Shown piece after piece: positions 8,669 to 17,130 of a DNA stretch of 64,000 bases; the first letter of the stretch is position 1; the number at the start of each line of letters is the position of its first letter. A program made the translations under genes and the position numbers. This DNA comes from Paraburkholderia aromaticivorans. GTDB taxonomy: Bacteria; Pseudomonadota; Gammaproteobacteria; Burkholderiales; Burkholderiaceae. The stretch covers positions 3,782,001-3,846,000 of the forward strand of contig NZ_CP051516.1 in assembly GCF_012689525.1 (NCBI RefSeq), written 5' to 3'. The notes under the pieces are model-generated. The model saw nothing but the letters and a program-made list of their open reading frames with translations, was not told the origin of the DNA and searched no databases.

Positions 8669-9646
8669 ATGAAGAAATTCGGCTCGATGTTGAACGGGGC
8701 GCGGCGCGCGCTGAAGCTGTCGCAGTACGTCGCCGTAAGCGCCGCGGTGTTCGCGTTCGGCCACGCCGCGATGGCCGCGGATGCAAAAATCCCTGTGGTC
8801 GCAGCGGAGAATTTTTATGGCGACGTGGTGCAGCAACTGGGCGGCGATCGCGTCGACGTGATGAGCATCCTCAGCAATCCAGACCAGGACCCGCATCTGT
8901 TCGAAGCCAGCCCGAAGACCGCGCGTGCGTTGCAGCATGCGAGCCTTGTGGTCTACAACGGCGCCGACTACGATCCGTGGATGGCAAAGTTGCTGGCGGC
9001 GTCGAAGGGCTCGAAGCGCGTCACGATCGTCGCAGCCGATCTCGTTGGCAAGAAAGGCGGCGACAATCCGCACCTCTGGTACGACCCGGCGACCATGCCG
9101 AAAGTGGCGCGCGCGGTGAGCGACGCGCTCGTCGCCGCTGACCCGGCGCACAAGTCGGCGTACGATGCGAACCTCGCGAAGTTTCTCGATTCGCTGAAAC
9201 CGGTCGACGCCAAGGTCGCCGAGCTGCATGGCCGTTACGCGGGCGTGCCGGTCACGGCGACCGAGCCGGTGTTCGGCTACATGTCCGACGCGGTGGGCCT
9301 GACCATGCGCAATCTGCGCTTCCAGCTCGCCACCATGAACGACACCGAAGCGAGCGCGGCCGATATCGCCGCGTTCGAACGCGATCTGCGCGAGAAGCGC
9401 GTCCGTGTTCTGATCTATAACAGCCAGGCAACCGAGGCCCTGACCAAACGCATGTTGAAGCTCGCGCAGCAATCGAAGGTGCCGACCATGAGCGTCACCG
9501 AGACCGAACCGGCCGGCAAGACCTATCAGACGTGGATGCTGACGCAGCTCGACGCGCTGGGCACGGCGCTGGCCGCGGGCGATGCGAACGGCGCAGGCGG
9601 CGCAAACGCAGCAGCAGCTTCAGGCGCGAAAGGAAAAACCCAATGA
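8669..9646 (+). CDS. znuA: Zinc/manganese ABC transporter periplasmic binding protein
   Basis: 325-residue cluster A-I metal-binding protein with a signal peptide ending near AAMA (36). Metal ligand candidates are His76 (DQDPHLFEA) and His135 (DNPHLWYDP). Where most ZnuA proteins have a third histidine before the FGY segment, this one has Glu199 (TEPVFGYMSDAVGL). It also lacks the His-rich loop common in ZnuA. Zinc specificity is inferred from Zur and the His-rich ATPase. The start was chosen for the clear signal peptide. Its stop overlaps the ATPase start (ATGA). Confidence 0.85.
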   Translation: MKKFGSMLNGARRALKLSQYVAVSAAVFAFGHAAMAADAKIPVVAAENFYGDVVQQLGGDRVDVMSILSNPDQDPHLFEASPKTARALQHASLVVYNGADYDPWMAKLLAASKGSKRVTIVAADLVGKKGGDNPHLWYDPATMPKVARAVSDALVAADPAHKSAYDANLAKFLDSLKPVDAKVAELHGRYAGVPVTATEPVFGYMSDAVGLTMRNLRFQLATMNDTEASAADIAAFERDLREKRVRVLIYNSQATEALTKRMLKLAQQSKVPTMSVTETEPAGKTYQTWMLTQLDALGTALAAGDANGAGGANAAAASGAKGKTQ

Positions 9647-10584
9647 CCCAGACTGGCCGCAGCGCGCCAGCGCGTGTTCCCACCACCGCACCCGTGCTCG
9701 AACTCGAACACGTGACGCTCGAACTCGGAGACCGCACGATTCTGCGCGACACCGGCTTCGTGGTGAACCAGGGCGAATTCATCGGCGTGCTCGGACCCAA
9801 CGGCGCGGGCAAGACAACGCTGATGCGCGCCGTGCTCGGCCTCGTGCCTGCCGCCCAAGGCACGATCCGCGTGCTGGGGCAACCGGTCGAGCGCGGCAAC
9901 GCGTCGATCGGTTATATGCCGCAGACGCGCAGCGCTTTGGCCGGACGCCGCGTGCGTGGCCGCGACTTCGTCGCGATGGCCGCCGACGGCCATCGCTGGG
10001 GTCTGCCGCATGCGGACGCCGCCACGCGCGCCGATGTCGAGCGTGTGCTCGATCTGGTCGGCGGCCGCAAGCTGGCAGAGCGGCCTTTGTCGGAACTGTC
10101 GGGCGGCGAGCGTCAGCGGCTGCTGCTCGCACAATGCCTGCTCGGCAACCCGAAATTGCTGCTGCTCGACGAGCCGCTGATCAGCCTCGATCCGCATCAT
10201 CAGAAGAGCGTGGTCGAACTCGTGCGGCGCGTGCAGCAGGAACTCGGCATCGCCGTGCTGTTTTCGGCGCATGAACTGAACCCGCTGCTGCACGCACTCG
10301 ATCGTGTGCTGTATCTCGGCAGCGGCGTGGCGGCGCTCGGCACCGTCGACGAAGTGATCACCCGGCCGGTCCTGTCGCGCCTCTACGGCTCGCCGATCGA
10401 CGTCATGCGCGTGAACGGACGCATCTTCGTGATGTCGGGCGACGTCGAAGTGGAAAAGCACGATCACGAGCACGAACACGACGAGAACGGCGGGCACAGC
10501 CACGCGCATTCCCATTCGCATGGCCACGCGCACGGCCACTCACATCAGCACGACTCACGCGACGGACACACGCACGATGTTTGA
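9643..10584 (+). CDS. znuC: Zinc ABC transporter ATP-binding protein with histidine-rich C-terminal tail
   Basis: 313 residues. Walker A GPNGAGKTT is at 51-59, followed by the signature LSGGERQ, Walker B LLLLDEP and the switch His in FSAHELN. Residues 272-313 form a tail with 16 histidines in 42 residues, in HSH/HGH pattern with Asp/Glu. The tail is cytoplasmic and could bind zinc, acting as a store or a brake on transport; that is inference. Translation is coupled to both neighbours (4-nt overlap upstream, 8-nt overlap downstream). Confidence 0.9.
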   Translation: MTQTGRSAPARVPTTAPVLELEHVTLELGDRTILRDTGFVVNQGEFIGVLGPNGAGKTTLMRAVLGLVPAAQGTIRVLGQPVERGNASIGYMPQTRSALAGRRVRGRDFVAMAADGHRWGLPHADAATRADVERVLDLVGGRKLAERPLSELSGGERQRLLLAQCLLGNPKLLLLDEPLISLDPHHQKSVVELVRRVQQELGIAVLFSAHELNPLLHALDRVLYLGSGVAALGTVDEVITRPVLSRLYGSPIDVMRVNGRIFVMSGDVEVEKHDHEHEHDENGGHSHAHSHSHGHAHGHSHQHDSRDGHTHDV

Positions 10585-11359
10585 ATACGATTTCATGGTG
10601 AACGCATTCGCGGCGTCGGGGATCGTCGCGGTGCTGGCCGGCGTGGTGGGCTATTTTCTGGTGATGCGCGGACAGACCTTCGCGGGCCATGCGCTCTCGC
10701 ACGTCGGCTTCACCGGCGCGACCGGCGCGGTGCTGATTGGCATCTCGCCGATCTGGGGGATGATCGGCTTCACGCTCGCAGCGGGCGTCGGCATGGGCGC
10801 GCTCGGCGAACGCCTCGCCGGACGCGATGTGGCGATCGGCGTGATCCTCTCGCTGTCGCTCGGTTTCGGCTTGCTGTTTCTGCACTTCTTCACCGCGTAT
10901 GCGACTCAGGTCACCGCGCTGCTGTTCGGCAACGTGCTTGGCGTGAACGCGTCGACGCTCGGCGTGCTGGCGGGTTTGGGCGTCGTGAGTTTGCTGGCGC
11001 TCGCGGCGATCATGCGGCCGCTGCTGTTCGCTTCGTTGCAGCCAGAACTGGCCGAAGCCAAGGGCGTGTCGTTGCGCCTCGTGTCCGTGCTGTTTCTCGC
11101 GATTGCCGCGCTGGCCGTGGCGGCGTGTACGCAGATCGTCGGCGTGCTGCTGGTGTTCACGCTGATGGTCGGCCCGGCCGCCGCCGCGCAAAACATGACG
11201 ACGCGGCTTTCAGCCGGCCTCGTGCTTGCCGCTGTGTTTGCGCTGCTGCAAGCGTGGCTCGGTCTGACACTCGCGTTCTACACCGATTGGCCGACGAGCT
11301 TCTGGATCACCGTGCTGTCGGCGGTGGTGTACGGCGGGAGTCTGTTGAGACGGCATTGA
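10577..11359 (+). CDS. znuB: Zinc ABC transporter membrane permease
   Basis: 260-residue ABC-3 family permease with about eight hydrophobic segments and the family segments MRGQTFAGHALSHVGFTGA and LLVFTLMVGPAAAA. The start at MFEYDFMVNA lies inside the end of the ATPase gene (8-nt overlap), so translation is coupled; a longer reading to 10520 only reads the His-tail DNA in another frame. It forms the zinc channel with the ATPase. Confidence 0.9.
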   Translation: MFEYDFMVNAFAASGIVAVLAGVVGYFLVMRGQTFAGHALSHVGFTGATGAVLIGISPIWGMIGFTLAAGVGMGALGERLAGRDVAIGVILSLSLGFGLLFLHFFTAYATQVTALLFGNVLGVNASTLGVLAGLGVVSLLALAAIMRPLLFASLQPELAEAKGVSLRLVSVLFLAIAALAVAACTQIVGVLLVFTLMVGPAAAAQNMTTRLSAGLVLAAVFALLQAWLGLTLAFYTDWPTSFWITVLSAVVYGGSLLRRH

Positions 11360-11365
11360 ATCTCC

Positions 11366-11410
11366 AGGGACGATGGCGGCATCGCATCTGCACACCGCCA
11401 TCATCGTCCT
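11366..11410. terminator. Hairpin between convergent znuB and fghA
   Basis: AGGGACGATGGCGG (11366-11379) pairs with CCGCCATCATCGTCCT (11395-11410), leaving a 3-nt bulge. There is no clear U tract, but its place between two convergent genes suggests shared transcription ending. Confidence 0.4.
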
Positions 11411-11418
11411 GCGAGACT

Positions 11419-12270
11419 TCAGCCGAGCAGCACCTTCGCGTGATGCGCGAGATGATCTTCGATGAACGTCGAGATGAAGTAATAGCCGTGATCGTAGCCC
11501 GCATGACGGCGCAGCGTCAGCGGTTGACCTGCGGCCTGACAGGCGGCTTCGAACACATCCGGGTTCAGTTGCTCCGCGAGGAACTGATCCGCGAGACCCT
11601 GATCGACCAGAATCCCCGCCGAAAATTTGCGCGACGCATGCGCCACCAGTTCGCTTGCGTCGTACTGCTTCCACGCTTCACGGTCTTCGCCCAGATAGCC
11701 GCTGAACGCCTTCACGCCCCACGGGCACTGTGAAGGTGCGGCAATCGGCGCGAACGCCGACACCGACCGATAGATCTCCGGATTGCGCAACGCGAGCATC
11801 AACGCGCCGTGACCGCCCATGGAATGCCCGAAGATGCCCAAACGCGCGCCGTCCACCGGCAGATTCGCGAGCACCGTTTCGCGCAGCTCGTCACGCACGT
11901 ATGAGTACATCCGATAGTGCTGCGCCCACGGCTGCTGTGTGGCATCGACGTAAAAGCCCGCGCCCACGCCGAAGTCCCACGCCGCGCTTTCGCCCGGCAC
12001 GCCCGCGCCGCGCGGACTGGTATCCGGCGCGATCAGCGCGATACCGTGCTGCGCCGCGAAACGCTGTGCGCCGGCCTTGACCGGAAAGGTTTCTTCCGTG
12101 CACGTGAGACCCGCGAGATAGAACAGCGCGGGTACGTTCGCATTGGCCTGCAAGGCCTGCGGCGGCAGATAGATGGAGAAGCGCATCGACAGACCGATGG
12201 TCTGCGAGTCGTGCCGATAGATGCGCTGCTCGCCGCCATGACAGGCGTGTGACGACAAGAGTTCGAACAT
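11419..12270 (-). CDS. fghA: S-formylglutathione hydrolase
   Basis: 283-residue esterase-D family hydrolase. It splits S-formylglutathione into formate and glutathione, the second step of glutathione-dependent formaldehyde detoxification. The nucleophile is Ser150 in GHSMGG. The acid is in ILVDQGLADQFL and the histidine in GYDHGYYF. The family segments YLAGLTCTEETFP and DTSPRGAGVPGE are present. It begins 15 nt after the dehydrogenase gene, in the order of the pathway. Confidence 0.93.
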   Translation of the reverse strand: MFELLSSHACHGGEQRIYRHDSQTIGLSMRFSIYLPPQALQANANVPALFYLAGLTCTEETFPVKAGAQRFAAQHGIALIAPDTSPRGAGVPGESAAWDFGVGAGFYVDATQQPWAQHYRMYSYVRDELRETVLANLPVDGARLGIFGHSMGGHGALMLALRNPEIYRSVSAFAPIAAPSQCPWGVKAFSGYLGEDREAWKQYDASELVAHASRKFSAGILVDQGLADQFLAEQLNPDVFEAACQAAGQPLTLRRHAGYDHGYYFISTFIEDHLAHHAKVLLG

Positions 12271-12285
12271 GCCAGGCCTCCCGGT

Positions 12286-13392
12286 TCAGTACAGCACGAC
12301 CGAGCGGATCGACTCGCCCTTCTTCATCAGATCGAAGCCCTCGTTGATGCGTTCGAGCGGCAGACGGTGCGTGATCAGATCGTCGATATTGATCTTGCCT
12401 TCCATGTACCAGTCGACGATTTTCGGCACGTCGGTGCGGCCGCGCGCGCCACCGAACGCCGAGCCCTTCCACTCGCGGCCCGTCACCAGCTGGAACGGAC
12501 GCGTGCTGATCTCCTCGCCCGCCGCCGCCACGCCGATGATGAACGACTGGCCCCAGCCCTTGTGCGTGCATTCGAGCGCCTGACGCATCACCTTCGTGTT
12601 GCCGATACATTCGAACGAATAGTCCGCGCCGCCATCGGTGAGTTGCACGATGTGATCGACCACGTTCTCGACTTCGTTCGGGTTGATGAAGTGCGTCATG
12701 CCGAACTTCTTCGCCAGTTCGACACGTCCCGGATTGATGTCCACACCGATGATCTTGTCCGCGCCGACCATCTTCGCGCCCTGGATCACATTCAAGCCGA
12801 TGCCGCCAAGACCGAACACCACGACATTCGCGCCAGCTTCCACTTTGGCTGAATACACGACCGCACCGACACCGGTCGTCACGCCGCAGCCGATGTAGCA
12901 GATCTTGTCGAACGGCGCGTCTTCACGCACCTTCGCTACCGCGATTTCCGGCACGACGATGTAGTTCGAAAACGTGGACGTGCCCATGTAGTGAAACAGC
13001 GGCTTGCCGTCGAGCGAGAAGCGCGAGGTCGCATCAGGCATCAAACCCTTGCCCTGCGTCGAACGAATCGCCTGACAGAGATTGGTCTTGCGCGACAGGC
13101 AGAACTTGCACTGACGGCATTCCGGCGTGTACAGCGGAATGACGTGATCGCCTTTCTTCAGCGTGCCGACACCGGGACCGGTATCGACGATCACGCCCGC
13201 GCCTTCGTGCCCAAGAATCGCCGGGAAGATGCCTTCCGGGTCCGCGCCGGAGAGCGTGTAGTAATCGGTATGGCAGATGCCCGTGGCCTTCACTTCGATC
13301 AGGACTTCACCGGCGCGCGGCCCTTCCAGATCGACTTCTTCGATCGTCAACGGCGCGCCAGCTTTCCATGCGATTGCTGCTTTGGTCTTCAT
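12286..13392 (-). CDS. frmA: S-(hydroxymethyl)glutathione dehydrogenase (class III alcohol dehydrogenase)
   Basis: 368-residue zinc alcohol dehydrogenase that oxidises the formaldehyde-glutathione adduct with NAD. Catalytic zinc ligand Cys40 is in [12 protein letters not shown], with His62 and Glu63 in GHEGAG. The structural zinc is held by Cys92, 95, 98 and 106. The nucleotide site is [15 protein letters not shown]. Length and motifs are standard for class III. It lies 15 nt upstream of fghA. No frmR-type repressor gene is adjacent. Confidence 0.94.
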   Translation of the reverse strand: MKTKAAIAWKAGAPLTIEEVDLEGPRAGEVLIEVKATGICHTDYYTLSGADPEGIFPAILGHEGAGVIVDTGPGVGTLKKGDHVIPLYTPECRQCKFCLSRKTNLCQAIRSTQGKGLMPDATSRFSLDGKPLFHYMGTSTFSNYIVVPEIAVAKVREDAPFDKICYIGCGVTTGVGAVVYSAKVEAGANVVVFGLGGIGLNVIQGAKMVGADKIIGVDINPGRVELAKKFGMTHFINPNEVENVVDHIVQLTDGGADYSFECIGNTKVMRQALECTHKGWGQSFIIGVAAAGEEISTRPFQLVTGREWKGSAFGGARGRTDVPKIVDWYMEGKINIDDLITHRLPLERINEGFDLMKKGESIRSVVLY

Positions 13393-13609
13393 CGTGAATG
13401 CTCCTGTGAGTCTGTCGAGGCAAGGCGCGTCGCGGCGGGCTACGTTGCGGCGCGCATGTGTTGCGATTCGGTGCTGCGGTTGGTTCGTGCGCCACTGAGG
13501 CAGTCATTGCCACGCGGCGCAATGCGCCGAGCTATACCTTAGCGCGCGGAGAACGTAATGGTATTGCAAAGTGCGTCACGGCATTGTCTGAACCTGACAT
13601 GACATTCGC

Positions 13610-15136
13610 TCATCGCGACGGCGTATCAGCGAACCATGTTTCGACTCGTCCGTAGAGATCGAGAAAGCGCGCATAGCGTTCGGCAAGCGCCGCGTCGCCT
13701 TGCGGACCCGCAACACGCGTCGCGCCCGGCGCGAGCGCGGCGAGATCGCGCGCGTGCCAGTGCCCGCTCGCGAGGCCGCCGAGAATCGCCGCGCCACGCG
13801 GCGCGGCGTTCGGACAATCGACCGCGTGCAGCTCGACATTCAGCGCATCGGCGAGCAACTGGCGCCAGCGGGCGTCGACGGAACCGCCGCCCGCCAGCTT
13901 CAACGCCGTCACCGTCGCGCCGCTCGCGCGAATCGCGTCGAGTCCGGCGCGCAGCGAGAACGCGACGCCTTCGAACGCGGCGCGCATCATCGTGCCGCGT
14001 GTGTGATCGAGCGCGAGGCCGAGCCAGCCGCCGCGCGCCATCGGGTTGAGCCAGGGCGTGCGTTCGCCTGTGAGGTACGGCAAGAACGTGAGACCGGATG
14101 CCGCCGCTGTGTTCGCGCTGGATGCGCTGGATGCGTTGGTCGCGTTGAATGCGCTGATTGCGCTAGTCGCATTGGCCACATTGGTCGTATTGGTCGCGTT
14201 GGTCGCGTCACCGAACGCATCACGATACGCATCGGCCCATTCATACGACAGCCACCCGCGCGTGCGTTCGAGCGCGATGCCGACGTTCTGCATCGCCGCC
14301 ATCCGATACCAGTGATCGCTCGCCGCGCGATAACGATGCAAGCCCTTGACCGCCGCGGGCGCGTGCTCGGCCAGCACGACGATCTGTCCGCCGGTGCCGG
14401 TGGTCAGCAATGCGTCGCCGTCGTGCGCCAGTCCGCTGCCGAGCGCGGCGCAAGGCGTATCGGCAGCGCCGGTCGCGAGCACGATGCCGGCGCGCAAACC
14501 CAGCGCCTGCGCCGCCTTCTCCGACAACACGCCACCCGCCGCATAGGATGGCGCCAGCGGCGCGAACCACTCGCGCGGAATCTCGAGCCGATCGAGCAAC
14601 GCCGCGTCCCACACGCCGGCCGGATCGGCGAGCGCGGTCGCGCAGGCGTCGGAGGGATCGGTCGCCACCGCGCCGCCCAACGCGACGCGCAGCCAGTCTT
14701 TCGGTTGCAGCGCCCAGCGCGTGCGGCTCGCGGACTGCGGTTCGTGCAACACGATCCAGCGCAGCAGCGGACCCGCCATGCCCGGCGCAACCGGATTCGG
14801 TTGCGGCTCAGGCCACGCATCGAGCAACGCCAGCGCGCGCGTGTCGGGCCACAGCATGGCGGGCCGCACGGCCTCGCCGGCTGCGTCGATCAGCACGACA
14901 CCGTGCATCTGTCCGGAAAATCCGATGGCCCGCACATCGCGGCGCAATTCGTCGGGCAAACGCGCGGCGGCTTCGCATAGCGCGCGCCACCAAGTTTGCA
15001 CCGATGTCTCCGCCCAACCCGCCTGCGGCGTTTCGATGGGATAAGCGACGCTCGCCACCGCCTGCTCGCGACCGTTTTCGTCGACGATTGCGATTTTGAG
15101 GGAACCGGTGCCGAGGTCGATGCCGAGAAAACTCAT
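13610..15136 (-). CDS. xylB: Xylulokinase with an internal Ala-Thr-Asn repeat
   Basis: 508-residue FGGY-family kinase that phosphorylates D-xylulose. The N-terminal phosphate motif is MSFLGIDLGTGSLK. GFSGQMHGVVLID and MLWPDTRA are typical of xylulokinase, and the C-terminal ATP segment is KLAGGGSVDARWRQLLAD. An insertion of about 35 residues made of three-residue units (ATN, TTN, ATS, ASS) lies between YRDAFGDA and SGLTFLPYLTGERTPW. That lengthens the protein slightly beyond typical XylB. The start gives the expected N-terminus though the ribosome-binding site is weak. Same strand as frmA but separated by 217 nt. It may serve pentitol use, though no pentitol dehydrogenase is here. Confidence 0.88.
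   Translation of the reverse strand: MSFLGIDLGTGSLKIAIVDENGREQAVASVAYPIETPQAGWAETSVQTWWRALCEAAARLPDELRRDVRAIGFSGQMHGVVLIDAAGEAVRPAMLWPDTRALALLDAWPEPQPNPVAPGMAGPLLRWIVLHEPQSASRTRWALQPKDWLRVALGGAVATDPSDACATALADPAGVWDAALLDRLEIPREWFAPLAPSYAAGGVLSEKAAQALGLRAGIVLATGAADTPCAALGSGLAHDGDALLTTGTGGQIVVLAEHAPAAVKGLHRYRAASDHWYRMAAMQNVGIALERTRGWLSYEWADAYRDAFGDATNATNTTNVANATSAISAFNATNASSASSANTAAASGLTFLPYLTGERTPWLNPMARGGWLGLALDHTRGTMMRAAFEGVAFSLRAGLDAIRASGATVTALKLAGGGSVDARWRQLLADALNVELHAVDCPNAAPRGAAILGGLASGHWHARDLAALAPGATRVAGPQGDAALAERYARFLDLYGRVETWFADTPSR
14115..14204. repeat. Ten imperfect 9-bp tandem repeats inside xylB
   Basis: Ten consecutive 9-bp units follow the pattern GCGYTGGTC on the plus strand (for example GCGTTGGTC at 14133 and again at 14196). 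The unit length keeps the xylB frame, giving Ala-Thr-Asn-like triplets on the minus strand. Units differ at one to four positions, so the tract is old or diverging rather than freshly expanded. Confidence 0.85.
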
Positions 15137-15562
15137 GGGCGATAGAGCGTCAAATTGAGGATGGATATGAGCACGCGAAAGCTGCCCGAAAAGCGTATTT
15201 TTCCGCACCGGCGCAGCGCTTGAGAATCGCGCCCAAACGCACGCCGAAAATCGCGAATCGCGGGTTAACCCACCCGCGCCGCGAGCCACCTCAAAACAGG
15301 ACTATGCGGTGAGCGAGATACACCTCATTGATTCTCACACATATCGCGTCAATCTGGACTCGCGCGACGCACAGCCTCACATCGCCACTGCAAGGGGCTG
15401 ACCGCCGATGGACCAGGTCCGCGCATTTCTTTTGGCTTTCAAACGGCCCCTACGCATATCGTCACCGGGAATGCCGGAATAGGCCCCAGTGGTCTTGTTG
15501 TGCTTTTTAGTCCCCGATACCTTGGAGCCATCCCAAAAACTCAGATGGTGGAGACAGACGAT
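15137..15562. other. Intergenic region between xylB and the purine permease
   Basis: 426 nt without a supportable gene. It separates two divergent genes and must contain both promoters; I could not assign either with confidence. A possible structured leader at 15445-15487 is listed separately. Confidence 0.5.
15445..15487 (+). promoter_or_regulatory. Possible small structured RNA in the leader of the purine permease
   Basis: A hairpin CCGG-GAATG-CCGG lies inside a longer possible pairing between GGCCCCTA (15445-15452) and TAGGCC (15480-15485), about 75 nt before the permease start. Size and place suit a small riboswitch. The NMT1 motif, which senses xanthine and uric acid, is one class known to control such transporters. 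I cannot match its consensus by eye, so this is a hypothesis only. Confidence 0.25.
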
Positions 15563-16972
15563 ATGCAATCGAACACGGTTCACCCGTGCGACGAACGACT
15601 GCCCGCAGGCCAGTTGCTCACGCTCGGCATTCAGCACGTTCTGGTGATGTATGCCGGTGCCGTCGCGGTACCGCTGATCATTGGCGCGGCGCTCAAGTTG
15701 CCGAAAGACCAGATCGCGTTCCTGATCAGCGCCGATCTGTTTTCCTGCGGCATCGCCACGCTGATTCAGACGCTCGGTCTGTGGATTTTCGGCATCCGTC
15801 TGCCGGTCATCATGGGCTGCACGTTCGCGGCCGTCGGTCCGATGGTCGCGATCGGCACCAATCCCTCACTCGGCATTCTCGACATCTTCGGCTCGACTAT
15901 CGCGGCCGGTGTCGTCGGGATTCTGCTCGCGCCCGCAGTCGGCAAATTGCTGCGGTTCTTCCCGCCGGTCGTGATCGGCGTGGTGATCTCGGTGATCGGT
16001 TTGTCGCTGATGGAAGTCGGCATCAACTGGGCGGCCGGTGGCGTGGGCAATCCTGATTACGGCAATCCGATCTATCTCGGCCTCTCGCTGACCGTGTTGA
16101 TGCTGATTCTGCTGATCAACAAGTTCGCCAAGGGCTTCCTCGCCAATATCTCGGTGCTGCTCGGCATTGTCGCCGGCTTCGTGATCGCGTTGGCGATCGG
16201 CCGCGTCAACATGGAAGGTGTCACGCACGCGCCGTGGGTCGGCTTCGTCATGCCGTTCCACTTCGGCCTGCCGCACTTCGATCCGCTGTCGATCGCGACG
16301 ATGGTCACCGTGATGTTCGTCACCTTCATCGAATCGACCGGCATGTTCCTCGCGGTCGGCGACATGGTGGATCGTCCGGTCGATCAGAAGACGCTGGTGC
16401 GCGGTCTGCGCGTCGACGGCCTCGGCACATTGATCGGCGGCATCTTCAACTCGTTTCCGCATACCTCGTTCTCGCAGAACGTCGGCCTGATCGGCGTGAC
16501 CGGCGTGAAGAGCCGCTTTGTCTGCGCGATGGGCGGCGTGATTCTGGTGCTGCTGGGCCTGTTCCCGAAGATGGCGCAAGTGGTCGCGTCCGTGCCGGCT
16601 TTCGTGCTCGGCGGCGCGGGCATCGTGATGTTCGGCATGGTCGCGGCGAACGGCATCAAGGTGCTGTCGAAGGTCGACTTCGTGAAGAACCACCACAACC
16701 TGTTCATCGTCGCGGTCAGTATCGGCCTGGGTCTCGTGCCGGTGGTGTCGCCGCACTTCTTCTCGAAGCTGCCGCCGGCTCTCTCGCCGCTGTTGCATAG
16801 CGGGATTCTGCTGGCTTCGGTGTCGGCGGTCGTGCTGAATCTGATCTTCAACGGCGTGAAGAGCGAGAAGAAGGCAAGGTGCGAAATTCGCAGCGCCGGG
16901 CATGATTTCGACGGACGCGGCGGCGACGAACCGCGCGGCGACGACATGTTGCGCGCAGTTGACGTGCACTGA
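15563..16972 (+). CDS. NCS2-family xanthine/uric acid permease
   Basis: 469-residue nucleobase:cation symporter-2 with 12-14 hydrophobic segments. QHVLVMYAGAVAVPLIIG near the N-terminus, FIESTGMFLAVGDM in the middle and NSFPHTSFSQNVGLIGVTGVKSR are hallmarks of the xanthine/urate branch (PbuX, XanQ, UacT). The C-terminal tail after KSEKKARC is hydrophilic. The start at MQSNTVH was chosen because GGAGA lies about 9 nt upstream; ATG 15545 is possible but poorly placed. Whether it prefers xanthine or uric acid is unclear. No purine catabolism genes are adjacent. Confidence 0.87.
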   Translation: MQSNTVHPCDERLPAGQLLTLGIQHVLVMYAGAVAVPLIIGAALKLPKDQIAFLISADLFSCGIATLIQTLGLWIFGIRLPVIMGCTFAAVGPMVAIGTNPSLGILDIFGSTIAAGVVGILLAPAVGKLLRFFPPVVIGVVISVIGLSLMEVGINWAAGGVGNPDYGNPIYLGLSLTVLMLILLINKFAKGFLANISVLLGIVAGFVIALAIGRVNMEGVTHAPWVGFVMPFHFGLPHFDPLSIATMVTVMFVTFIESTGMFLAVGDMVDRPVDQKTLVRGLRVDGLGTLIGGIFNSFPHTSFSQNVGLIGVTGVKSRFVCAMGGVILVLLGLFPKMAQVVASVPAFVLGGAGIVMFGMVAANGIKVLSKVDFVKNHHNLFIVAVSIGLGLVPVVSPHFFSKLPPALSPLLHSGILLASVSAVVLNLIFNGVKSEKKARCEIRSAGHDFDGRGGDEPRGDDMLRAVDVH

Positions 16973-17025
16973 GCAGCACACAACCACGCGCCGCGCGAGC
17001 GAGATATCGCGTGAGCGCTGCGGAT

Positions 17026-17060
17026 AAAAAAAACGCCACGGCATGCCGTGGCGTTTTTTT
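17026..17060. terminator. Bidirectional Rho-independent terminator
   Basis: A perfect palindrome: ACGCCACGGC and GCCGTGGCGT around AT, flanked by seven or more A on the left and seven T on the right. It serves the permease gene from the left and the efflux operon from the right (70 nt past the outer-membrane factor stop). Confidence 0.93.
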
Positions 17061-17130
17061 ATGGCGGGCTGCGTAGGGCGGCTTTTCTGAAACTGAAACC
17101 TGCTCTACGCACCTGAAGCTACATCAAGTC

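Noticed and set aside
11360..11733. Plus-strand open frame after znuB
   Set aside because: It is antisense to fghA, which has a complete catalytic triad and a clear partner gene.
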